Below, piece after piece: positions 10,240-18,649 of a stretch of DNA of 64,000 nt; the first letter of the stretch is position 1; the number at the start of each line of letters is the position of its first letter. The stretch lies in contig NC_009401.2 of the NCBI RefSeq assembly GCF_000002875.2, positions 603,341-667,340 of the forward strand, written 5' to 3'. The translations under genes were made by a program, and so were the position numbers. The notes under the pieces are model-generated. The model was not told the DNA's origin. It made no database searches and saw only the letters and a list, made by a program, of their open reading frames with translations. Source of the DNA: Leishmania infantum JPCM5 (Eukaryota; Euglenozoa; Kinetoplastea; Trypanosomatida; Trypanosomatidae).

Positions 10240-11163
10240 ATGCCGCCTTCAACTGCCGCCCCCTATGCGCTTCGGACGGACAAGCTAAAGCCACTGGAGG
10301 GCTGTGTGGCTGGTTGCTCTGTCTCACCCGCGGAAGCGGCATCGCAGGTCGCATCCTCACTGCAACCGGTGGTTCTCGCCATCTGCGGAAGCTTCAACCC
10401 TATCCACAACGCGCATCTGAAGCTCTACGACGCCGCAAAGAGATCCATAGATGGTGCTCATGGCCGTGTTGTTCTCGGCGGATTTCTCTCCCCAGTCGGC
10501 GACGCCTACAGAAAACCAGGGTTGCGTAGCGCGGCTGATCGTTTGCAGATCATGAGGAAGGCCCTTTGCCACCACCCCGACCTCAATGTCGACACGTGGG
10601 AGTGCCAGCAGCCCGTGTACACGCGCACCTTCTTCGTACTACAAGCGCTGGAGGAGCATGTCAACGCGTGGTACGCCGAATCTGAGCCGGCGGCCATGAA
10701 GTGGCTGACCTCGCATGACCGCCGCGTACGAGTTGTTTTCGTGTGTGGCGCCGACCTCTTCTCTTCGTTTTGGATCCCCGGCTGCTGGCAGCTACGTCTG
10801 CTGCGGCAACTCCTCGATTCATTCCATCTGGTTGTCGTCCACCGCGAGGGTGCTCGAGGCTGCGTCAGAGGCGCCGATGACTTCGCACATATCTGCCAGA
10901 CGGCGCCGCTGCTGTCGGAGACGGCGGTGGACGGAGAGAAGATTGAGATCGACATGTCCAGATACACGTTTACGTTCGCGACCTTCTCCGCGCCGGACGA
11001 CACGTCATCTACAGCCGTGCGGGCTGCGGCGATGGAGCTTGCGAAGACGCCGCTGGGCGATGCGGTGACGCGCGCAGCTCTGCAGTCGCGTCTCCGCGCC
11101 ATGCTGCCCGAGGCTGCCGTGCAGTCGGTGGTGGAGCTCTACGGAGAGGTGCTGACGTCCTGA
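10240..11163 (+). CDS. NMNAT: Nicotinamide/nicotinate-mononucleotide adenylyltransferase
   Basis: 307 aa. Transfers AMP from ATP to NMN or NaMN to make NAD or its deamido form, the last shared step of NAD synthesis and salvage. The nucleotidyltransferase signature is complete: 'GSFNPIHNAHL' with G50, H56 and H59 (the GxFxPxHxxH motif), then 'GGFLSPVGDAYRKPGL' as in eukaryotic NMNATs, 'VVFVCGADLFSSFWIPG' in the middle, and 'SSTAVR' (256-261), the second ATP-binding motif. An N-terminal extension of about 45 residues and a longer loop near residues 205-230 exceed the bacterial enzyme. Start is the first ATG of the frame, after a purine-rich leader ('aaccaacaaATG'). Confidence 0.93.
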   Translation: MPPSTAAPYALRTDKLKPLEGCVAGCSVSPAEAASQVASSLQPVVLAICGSFNPIHNAHLKLYDAAKRSIDGAHGRVVLGGFLSPVGDAYRKPGLRSAADRLQIMRKALCHHPDLNVDTWECQQPVYTRTFFVLQALEEHVNAWYAESEPAAMKWLTSHDRRVRVVFVCGADLFSSFWIPGCWQLRLLRQLLDSFHLVVVHREGARGCVRGADDFAHICQTAPLLSETAVDGEKIEIDMSRYTFTFATFSAPDDTSSTAVRAAAMELAKTPLGDAVTRAALQSRLRAMLPEAAVQSVVELYGEVLTS

Positions 11164-11845
11164 GATGACACACCGTGAGGAAAGGAGGCCGGGGCGGCAG
11201 AGAGCGGAGTGTGGAGGCCTCCCTGTAGCAGGCGTCGCGGCAGCGCAGTGCAGCACTCGCGGACATGCCTCTTCCCCAGTGCAACCAATCACCCTTTGTG
11301 TCTATAGTCTGGTGCATGCGTGTGTCTAGCCCGTCTTGTACTGCCTCTTGAGAGAACGCATTATATCGCCAGCGTGGTGCGATACGGTGCGCAGCAAGTG
11401 ACTCATGGCCGCCTTGGCGGCGCGGCGAGTGCGCGATCGCCCGCCCTGCTCCTCGTCTCTGTCGGTGGTTTCAACGCATACATCCGTTACACGTCCCTTT
11501 CGGACAAGACGCATCCCACGCGGGCTCGTTGCCGGCTCACCATTCGTGACTGGGGCTCCCTCTTGGCACAGGATCCACCGTAGCTTTCAGCGGCCCCGCA
11601 TGTCCTTGGCCTCTTCCCCGCTGCTATGTCACTACCTTCTTTCCTCCTCTCTTCCTCTCACTGACCGTCTTGTGCGCCCCTCGCTCCGGTTCGTTTTGCG
11701 CAACACCGGCGTCGCGTGCAACAGCATGGGCACAGCGGCTCACCTCACCTGTTTTTCTCTCGTCGTCCTCCCTGTTCGGAGCCGACTGCTCTTTTTTTCA
11801 TGCACGCACCAACATCCTTGACCCGCGCGAACAAGAGACACGCCA
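11164..11845. other. Intergenic/UTR region
   Basis: About 680 bases, no gene recognised. Pyrimidine-rich segments (about 11590-11670 and 11740-11800) precede the cytochrome b5-like gene and could contain its trans-splice acceptor. Confidence 0.6.
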
Positions 11846-12505
11846 ATGGCCGAGGCGCTGTCACCTCTTGCCCCCTCCAGCGTGGTGGGGCCGTCCCGCA
11901 GCTGTAAGACTCCGTGCCAGCAAGCGCGCATTGTCTCCTTCTTCTCGCGTCTCCGCTCAAGGGTGATGCTTGAGCATGACTGGAGCGGCGGAGTACTGGC
12001 GGTCCTTGCGCTGCTTGTCGTCACCGCCTGCGGTGTCATCTCGAGCTGCGACGTCTGCGGCCTTTCTATTGCGAAGCAGGTGATGGCGCCGAGCGACCGG
12101 TCTGACGGGGGTGTTCCGGAGGCCACTGCGGTAAGATCGTCGCCATCCACAGCAACGGAGACGCCGATGCTCGAGCTTGACGACCGTCCGCGAGGTGCAG
12201 CGGCGGGGAAGGCCAATAAGTACGTGGAGGAGTTCTACCAGGCGGCCGGTCACTTGCGGTGCCCACAGCTGCAGCGCTACACACAGGAGGAGGTGGCGCG
12301 GCACAGGACGAAGGATGACTTGTGGATTGTAGTGGACGGCAATGTGCTGAACGTGAGCGCGTTTGTCCCGCACCACCCTGGCGGGGACGTGATACTGGAT
12401 GGCGTCGGTGGGCAGGACATGGCGACGGTGTTCGCCTACTTCCACGACCCCTCGACTGTCCGACTTATGTTGAGCTTCTGCATTGGTCGCATCCTGTTGC
12501 AGTGA
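11846..12505 (+). CDS. Membrane-anchored cytochrome b5-like heme-binding protein
   Basis: 219 aa. A C-terminal cytochrome b5 domain (residues about 130-219) follows one N-terminal membrane span (about 48-66, 'VLAVLALLVVTACGVI'). The heme motif is 'HHPGG' with H177, and the likely second axial ligand is H200 in 'AYFHDPS', 23 residues later, close to the usual spacing. 'YTQEEVARHRTKDDLWIVVDG' matches the start of the b5 fold. Here the anchor precedes the heme domain, whereas classical microsomal b5 is tail-anchored, so it belongs with N-anchored b5-like proteins. Redox partner unknown. Start is the first ATG of the frame. Confidence 0.9.
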   Translation: MAEALSPLAPSSVVGPSRSCKTPCQQARIVSFFSRLRSRVMLEHDWSGGVLAVLALLVVTACGVISSCDVCGLSIAKQVMAPSDRSDGGVPEATAVRSSPSTATETPMLELDDRPRGAAAGKANKYVEEFYQAAGHLRCPQLQRYTQEEVARHRTKDDLWIVVDGNVLNVSAFVPHHPGGDVILDGVGGQDMATVFAYFHDPSTVRLMLSFCIGRILLQ

Positions 12506-14110
12506 GGTGGGCGTGGCGGTGCGCCGGTCGCACTCTCGCCTCTCGCTCCTGCTTTCGCAGATGACACGAAAAGGACGCATCAGAAAGGCGTTGCATGTGT
12601 GTTCCCGCGTGCCGACACCTCTTCCTCACCTCCTTTCCACTGGTAACTCGGTGGGCTTCAGCTGGGCCACGTGCACCCCCTCACTCTATCGGCAACAGAG
12701 AGAGAAATGCGCGCTATACGGTCACCTCGAACCTTTCCCTTCACCCTCCCCCCGACGCGTGACAAGCGCACCAGGAAGGTGACCACACACCACCGTGTAG
12801 CCGGTCTGCGAAGTGCATCACTCGCGGTGAGCGGGAGCTCGGCATCCTCCTCCTCTTTCCGATAACGCTTTTGTCAGGTGCAATACAGCTCCTGGCATTG
12901 CACCCGACGTGGAAGTCGTGCTCCAAATGAGCCTTTATCTCCGCTGCTGTATGTACCGCCCTATATGATTCAGGAGGGGTTGATGCACATGTCCCTATTG
13001 CTGTAACGCCACCAGCGACCTCACGCGCCTCTCTGCGGTTCTTTCCTCACCTTTTCTGTGCTCGTATCGTTGCTGCGCAGCGGTGTTCTCTTGTCTCTCT
13101 AACCCTCTCGAGCACCCCCTGGCAGTGAAACGCGTTGGTGCTGCCGCAGCTCGATCACGCACATGCACGTCGGCGGCGCTTCATCTCTGTTTTTGCCTCT
13201 GGAACGAATGCCCATATGCCGTATCGGCTCTCTTTCTGACTTCAGATTTCTGTTCCCTCCCTCCCCGTGATGACGGCGAAGGCACAGGCATACACACACA
13301 CACACACAGAGACCGCTCTCCGTGCGTGGCGTCTGAGGGTCCCGCACCCAGCTCTCCGTGTGGAAGGCGGCCGAGCAGCCCCCCTCCCCCTGCTGTATCC
13401 CTGCCAAATGCCGAACCGCCTGCGGTGCGGACATGGCCAAGTGCCGACGACGTGTGGGAGGTCTGGGCGCCGTGTGGGAGCGACGTGTGGGGCGGGTGGT
13501 GGGTGGGTGGAGCTTGCGGCAGGGGGTCGTGCTCTCCGATGCCTGAGCCGGCGCATTGCTGGAAGGCGTGCGTCCAGGGCTGCGTCGCACGACGCGATGG
13601 GTGGCCTGTGGCAGGGCCGGTGGGGTGCGGAGTTGAGTCTCACCTCCTGGTGAATGGCAGAGGCAGTGGCCACACGCTGAGCAGAGAATGCATCTCTCTG
13701 TCTCGGCCTGGTGCGCTGCCAGCGCCCGTTCGCATTGATTCTTGCTCGCTGGTTTGCCGTGTCTTTGCCACTTTTATGCAGGTGCACGCCGCCACCTGAT
13801 GAATCCTCTGGCAATCTCTTCCTCGGCTGCCACGTCTGCTGAACCGCTGCCGCTGTTCCTCGCACCCACCTTTCTTTCTTTGCGCCTCCCCCTTCTATCG
13901 CTATACTCGCCCCGCATTGCCCTCCGACCCTGTCGGAGCCTCGTCGCGTGTGGGCAGTGACGAAGATTTCCGGCACTCGTGTGCCGTCTCACGATTTCGA
14001 ATCCCGCCTTCCGCCTTTCGGCTGCTGCGGTCGAGCGTGCCGCCCCCTCCGCCCTGCCGTATTCGCTTACCTCACACCCGTTCTTTTACTCGTACGTCGC
14101 ACCTTGGCCA
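12506..14110. other. Intergenic region carrying repeat-element copy 2
   Basis: About 1.6 kb with no gene recognised apart from the dispersed element at 13266-13686. The last 350 bases before the next ATG are pyrimidine-rich, as expected for a 5'UTR with a splice acceptor. Confidence 0.6.
13266..13686 (+). mobile_element. Dispersed ~350 bp element, copy 2 (SIDER-like)
   Basis: Shares its 5' part ('tgatgacggcg', a CA microsatellite, then 'gagaccgctctccgtgcgtg') with copy 3, and its 3' part with copy 1. Differences over the core are single bases, for example gcgcattgc here against gcgcaatgc in copies 1 and 3. Same + orientation, again between a gene's 3' end and the next gene. Confidence 0.65.
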
Positions 14111-15598
14111 ATGTCTGCTCAGTCCGCGGCCAGTCGGTGGACAAACCTCGCTGGCATCGGCTCCTGCCACCCGACGCACCATCATTACCCCACGAGTACC
14201 GAAGAAGTGCAGGACGCTGTCGAGCTGGTGCGTTCGCAGAACGGCAAGTGCCGCGTCGCGGGAGCCGGCAAGAGCCCGAACACAGCCACCTTCACGAATG
14301 AGCACCTGATCCACATGGAGCGCATGAACCGCATCTTGTCCATTGACACCGTCGCGCACACCATCACGTGTGAGGCGGGGGCGGTTATGGAGGAGGTGAT
14401 GAGGTCGGTCGACAAGGTGGGTCTCATGGTGCGCTGCGTGCCATCCTACGTCCGGACTACTGTCGGCGGCTGCATCGCCACGGCTACGCACAGCAGCGGC
14501 AGCCAATGCCATTGTCTCTCGGACTATGTGCGAGGGTTGAAGATCGTGGACGGCTGCGCCCAGATTCGCACGCTGGTCGCAGGCAAGGACGACGCGGAGC
14601 TGCGGCTGGCCGCCTGCCACCTCGGCGTGATTGGCATTGTCACGGAGGTCACGCTGGAGGTGCAGCCGCGGATTCAGTGGAAGTTGGTAAGTCAGCCGTT
14701 GCCCATGAAGGATGCGACGAACGCTGCGCTGGTTGCGGAGAAGGTGAGGTCGACTGAGTACTACCGGTGGTGGTGGGTGCCACACACGGACGGCTGCTAC
14801 GAGTCCTACAGCAGAGTCGAGAGCACGACGGACATATCCGCGCTGCCCCCGCTTCCCGACGCGCTCACTGCGCGGGATGACGCGCCTGTGCAGCCGTCGC
14901 CTGCTGCTTTGCAGGAAGCAAGCAGCGCCAGCGACAGCAGCGCCTCTCTAATCGTGAAGAGTGCCCTCAAGAGTATTGCGACGGACTTTGTGCGGCATCA
15001 GGTGGTTGAGTGGAGCCTGTGGGCGGCGTGCCTGTACCCGGCTATTCAGCCGTACGTGAACAAGGCGTATCAGCGGGTCTTCTTCTCGGCTCCCCAGGTG
15101 CAGCGCGGGTCGGCGCTCGAGTGCTTCACCTTCGACTGCCTCTTCAAGCAGTGGGCCAACGAGTGGGCTATCGATGCCTCGCGGGCCGTTGAGGCGTTTA
15201 ACCGACTGCGGGACATGATCGACCGTGAGGGCATGCTCCTGCACTTCCCCGTCGAGTTCCGCTTCACGGCGCCAGATGTGTCGGACATGTCCCCCGCCGT
15301 GGGGCGGCCAACATGCTGGATTGGTGTGGTCATGTACCGTCCCTACGGGCAGGAAGCGCGCGACACGCGCCGTTGCTACGACGGCTTCTGCCACGTGATG
15401 GAGGAGATGGGTGGCCGTCCACACTGGGCCAAGTACTACGACTGGGGACATCGCGAGATAACGGCGGCCTACGGCGACCACTGGGAGCGCTTCCTGGCGC
15501 TGCGTCGCAGGATGGACCCCGACGACATCTTTGTAAACCGTTGGTTCCGCAACCTTATGTCGTCCGACCGCGTGAACAGCACCGCGTGCACGCCGTAG
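14111..15598 (+). CDS. ALO: Aldonolactone oxidase (D-arabinono-/L-galactono-1,4-lactone oxidase type)
   Basis: 495 aa, close to the family length. Residues about 12-190 form a PCMH-type FAD-binding domain ('VAGAGKSPN', 'VGGCIATATHSSGS', 'LGVIGIVTEV'); the rest is the ALO domain, closing with the 'HWAK' motif (H438) and 'DPDDIFVNRWF'. It would oxidise an aldono-1,4-lactone to ascorbate or an ascorbate analogue, passing electrons to a soluble acceptor. In the covalent flavoproteins of the family the FAD-linking residue is His in 'GxGHS'; here it is K54, so FAD is probably not covalently bound, as I recall for the T. cruzi enzyme. The C-terminus (C-T-P) is not a typical peroxisomal PTS1. The start chosen is the ATG before 'SAQSAASRWTN', since the frame upstream is pyrimidine-rich UTR. 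Confidence 0.92.
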   Translation: MSAQSAASRWTNLAGIGSCHPTHHHYPTSTEEVQDAVELVRSQNGKCRVAGAGKSPNTATFTNEHLIHMERMNRILSIDTVAHTITCEAGAVMEEVMRSVDKVGLMVRCVPSYVRTTVGGCIATATHSSGSQCHCLSDYVRGLKIVDGCAQIRTLVAGKDDAELRLAACHLGVIGIVTEVTLEVQPRIQWKLVSQPLPMKDATNAALVAEKVRSTEYYRWWWVPHTDGCYESYSRVESTTDISALPPLPDALTARDDAPVQPSPAALQEASSASDSSASLIVKSALKSIATDFVRHQVVEWSLWAACLYPAIQPYVNKAYQRVFFSAPQVQRGSALECFTFDCLFKQWANEWAIDASRAVEAFNRLRDMIDREGMLLHFPVEFRFTAPDVSDMSPAVGRPTCWIGVVMYRPYGQEARDTRRCYDGFCHVMEEMGGRPHWAKYYDWGHREITAAYGDHWERFLALRRRMDPDDIFVNRWFRNLMSSDRVNSTACTP

Positions 15599-16235
15599 AC
15601 AGTCCTGGTACCTAATATCTTGTGCGTGCGAGCGTCTGTGTGTAGCAAAGGCTGCCTGCGGGCTCGCGTCAACCACCATCGCTTCTCACCATCAAGGAAT
15701 TTGCAGAGGAGCGCTCTCATTTCTTCAACCTCTCTCACACGGGGACACACACGCCTATGTAAGGGTATACGACGGTGGAGTCTCGCCTTGGGCAGTGGAT
15801 GCAGCCGTCCACCCATCGCACTCTGCCGTTACGACTTCCTGTGCCTTCCACAGCCAGTCCGTGAGCAGCTGCCCGTCGTCTCAAGGAAGGACAGGAGACC
15901 TTCTCCGCGCACCACTACTGCACCCGGCCCCTCTCTACCCTCTGCTCCCCTCGCAAGCACCTTCCTCAGCGAGCGACTCCAGCATCCACTCTTCGGCGAT
16001 GACGTTCCTCGTCCAGACGAGGCCCCGACCCGAGTCGAGTTCGTCTGGTTGGACCCGAACGACAGCCCCCACGCACGGGCTGGCGCAGCACAGCCGGCAT
16101 ATCCTCTCTCTCATGTTTGCATAGATCACCCGAAGACTGCACAGGTGGCAGGCCGTACCCCATCCTCCCTGGGTCCATCGGGGGGGTCTAGGGAGGGGCG
16201 GCCTTCTCATATCGAAATCCTTCACCTAAGAGGAG

Positions 16236-16245
16236 NGAGNNGNNA
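16236..16245. other. Ambiguous bases in assembly
   Basis: Five scattered N characters within about ten bases ('gagngagnngnnatc'), marking low-quality or unresolved sequence immediately before the coding-like relic. Local frame changes could therefore partly be assembly error. Confidence 0.9.
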
Positions 16246-16289
16246 TCGCCCCCCACCTTCTTCCGCCAAGCCCCGGGGGCGTTGACCCC

Positions 16290-17200
16290 GAGCGTTACAT
16301 GGGTACGCTCAGCGACGGGATTCGCCGCAAGCAGAACAAGCTCCATCGCGGCTCGCCTCACACCGGAGGACGACCTACGGACGCTCTTCCAGCTATCCGC
16401 AGAAGCCCTCTGAACGCCTCAGCAGGAACGGGCTATCCCAGGCAGACGGCACTGCTCTTCACCACGTGGCGCAGCGGCTTGTGCCGGGAATCGACCGCAT
16501 CGCCACGCGTCAACACGGCCAGCAAGCCGCATGCCCATCACAGAACCGCCCTTTGCCGGAATCCTTCGATGCTGCGCGGAGCGGGGCTGTGGGGCCCGTG
16601 GCCCCGACGTTGCCGCGGTCTGGTGGCGCTGTGGGTGGGCGGCAGTAACAAGGGGCAACGCGAGGTTGCTGCACACGGCACCTTCTCCTCAAGGGCGGCG
16701 AGACCTTTGCGAGCCGGAAGATGATGGCTTACCAGGTGATGAAGGTGAAGCGTTTTCCAGCTAGGAGGATGCACCATGCAGGCTGCCTCCAGCAACCTAT
16801 CGACCGAATACAACACCGCGTTCGCCCGGGACATCAGCAGCCCGAACAACGAGGACAGCGTGCACGCCTTGAGGGCGGCGTTCGACTTCTTCGTGACGCA
16901 AGCGCGGCACGGACGGCGTTTCGTTCTCGGCGCCCCTCGGACCAAAGACGAGGCACTTAGTGGACGGAATAGCCGAAGCCTTCTGCGCTGAGCCGGAGGC
17001 CGCAGCGTCGGCACGCGCTAGCCAGCACCTGTCGACCGAACGCGACGCCGTCATCACGAAGCACAGAGGCCCTCACCTAAAACGACAGCAACACAGGGGC
17101 GGAGGAGGAGGCCCAGGCGCGAGTACATTCAAGGCGGCAACAACGGGAGAAAAATGTGCCGCCAACGCCCTCGTGCGACTCCTGCCGCAAAAGCCCCTTC

Positions 17201-17244
<44 letters not shown>

Positions 17245-17620
17245 AATATGCGCGCCGCTGGATCCGTCTGCCTCGCCAACTCAGGAGGAGGGGGGCCTCA
17301 TCGCGAACGGACGCTCCTCAACACGGCATGACGGGCCGAAGGGGCTCTCCTCCCGCTGCGTCCAGCACGGCCGGTGACACAGTCCGGCTTGCTACCCTTT
17401 TTCCCGCTACGTCGCACCTTTGGTGAATCATCGCCGGCTCCTCGCTGGGAAGACGGCCAGCAGCTGGGACGAAGTCTGCCGTCTGACCCCGCAGAGCTTC
17501 CTCAGCGTCTCCAGCGCCACAGTAGCGCCTTACCGTGCTGCGGAGGCGAGGCCAAGTCGTGGCGCGGCCCTTCTATCCGGATCTTTTAGGCGTCGTGCGG
17601 CTCGGTGCTAAGCGGCACGG
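16290..17620 (+). pseudogene. Decayed coding-like region, unidentified
   Basis: Several + strand segments read like ordinary protein but sit in different frames broken by stops: 'RYMGTLSDGIRRKQNK' near 16298, 'LTPEDDLRTLFQLSAEAL' near 16350-16410, 'ALRAAFDFFVTQARHGRR' near 16870-16920, 'DGIAEAFCAEPEAAASAR' near 16962-17020, and 'SSWDEVCRLTPQSFLSV' near 17465-17515. No single frame spans them. I could not identify the parent family. The alternative is chance coding-like composition in GC-rich UTR. Confidence 0.4.
17203..17242. repeat. (CA)20 microsatellite
   Basis: Forty bases of perfect CA dinucleotide repeat. It lies inside the coding-like relic, which supports that region being non-functional. 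Confidence 0.97.
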
Positions 17621-18649
17621 TCGCGCACGCCTCTCCGCATTTCGGAATAGCGAAAGATGCGAAGGTGCGTGTGTGGCGCTGGTGGCAATATTCGTTTTTG
17701 TCTGCCTTCTCTCTCTTTGTCTGTCTTTTGCATCCCCCCTCCCCCCTGTACGCCGGCGAAGGAGAAGAGGTGCTCACGTAGCTGCTTGTGGACCTTGGCC
17801 CGCATGTGCCGCTCTCCATCTGTCTGCGCCCTTGGTTCATTGCCATCACTCCCTTGGCGGCTGCTCGTCTATGTATGTACAGTGATATTCACTGCGCCTT
17901 GTCTCTCCGTCGTCCGCGTGGTGTTACATTCCCGATTGCCTTCACCTTCCACTCTCCGAGTGCTCTGCGGCCTCCTCACGCTCATCTATACGATAGGCGC
18001 CCACCGCATCTGCTGGAGGTGGGAAAGGCCCAGTGGATGACGCTCGCGCAGGGGAGCGAGGGGTGACTGCCGATGCTATGCGTGTGAGCATGTGCGCATT
18101 CTACATGACTTTTGCGGATCGAAGTCCATCATTCCCCTCCTCACTCGCTGTCGTGCTCTTTTCAGATTGCAATGCTGCACACCCCTCATCACGCCAGCGG
18201 CGGTGTCTCGTTCCTTCTCAGTCTCCCCACGTGCCATGTGTCCGTGCTCCACCCTCTCGCCTTCTTTCCGCTCTCTCTCTCTCTCTGCCATCACACTGCC
18301 ATACTCGGCCGCTGTGCAACTGCTTCTATGCGATCACCACGGCTCTCACCGCGCACATATCCAGCTTAACAGTTGTGGTGGTTGCCTGCGCACACTCCCT
18401 TCTACCCCCTTTCCAGCATCGACTTCGCGTTGCACTTCCACTGCGCTTCTTCTCCATCAACGCGAGGGACGATTGCCCAGGACGTGTGTGTCTGCGTGCC
18501 CTCCCTGCAAGATCGCGATCTGGTCAGGCGCTGCCACTCAAGAACGCCGCACGGCGAACGCTCTCTGCACTGGCGTGTGCGACTGCGCGCGCGCCGCCTT
18601 TCTTCCTCAACCTCCCACACATCTGGCGGCGCTCGGGCTTCTCGCGCAC

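Larger units (their letters stand above)
15599..18649. other. 3 kb intergenic region with a probable coding relic
   Basis: Contains ambiguous bases near 16236-16244, a stretch of decayed coding-like sequence (about 16290-17620, listed separately), a (CA)20 microsatellite at 17203-17242 and a pyrimidine-rich leader from about 18130 to 18450 before SDA1. Confidence 0.55.

Noticed and set aside
13985..14010. 'ttcgaatcccgcc' as the T-loop of a tRNA gene
   Set aside because: The flanking bases do not form the required T-stem and no acceptor stem, D-arm or A/B box is found around it.
13979..14110. Extended N-terminus for the aldonolactone oxidase
   Set aside because: Family similarity starts soon after 14111 and the upstream frame is UTR-like; it has no Met as the first residue in a good context.
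17203..17242. CA repeat as a CRISPR-like array
   Set aside because: It is a plain dinucleotide microsatellite, with no repeat/spacer structure.
18092..18649. Extended N-terminus for SDA1 (186 extra residues)
   Set aside because: SDA1 similarity starts right after the ATG at 18650 and the upstream frame is Ser/Cys/Pro-rich leader sequence.
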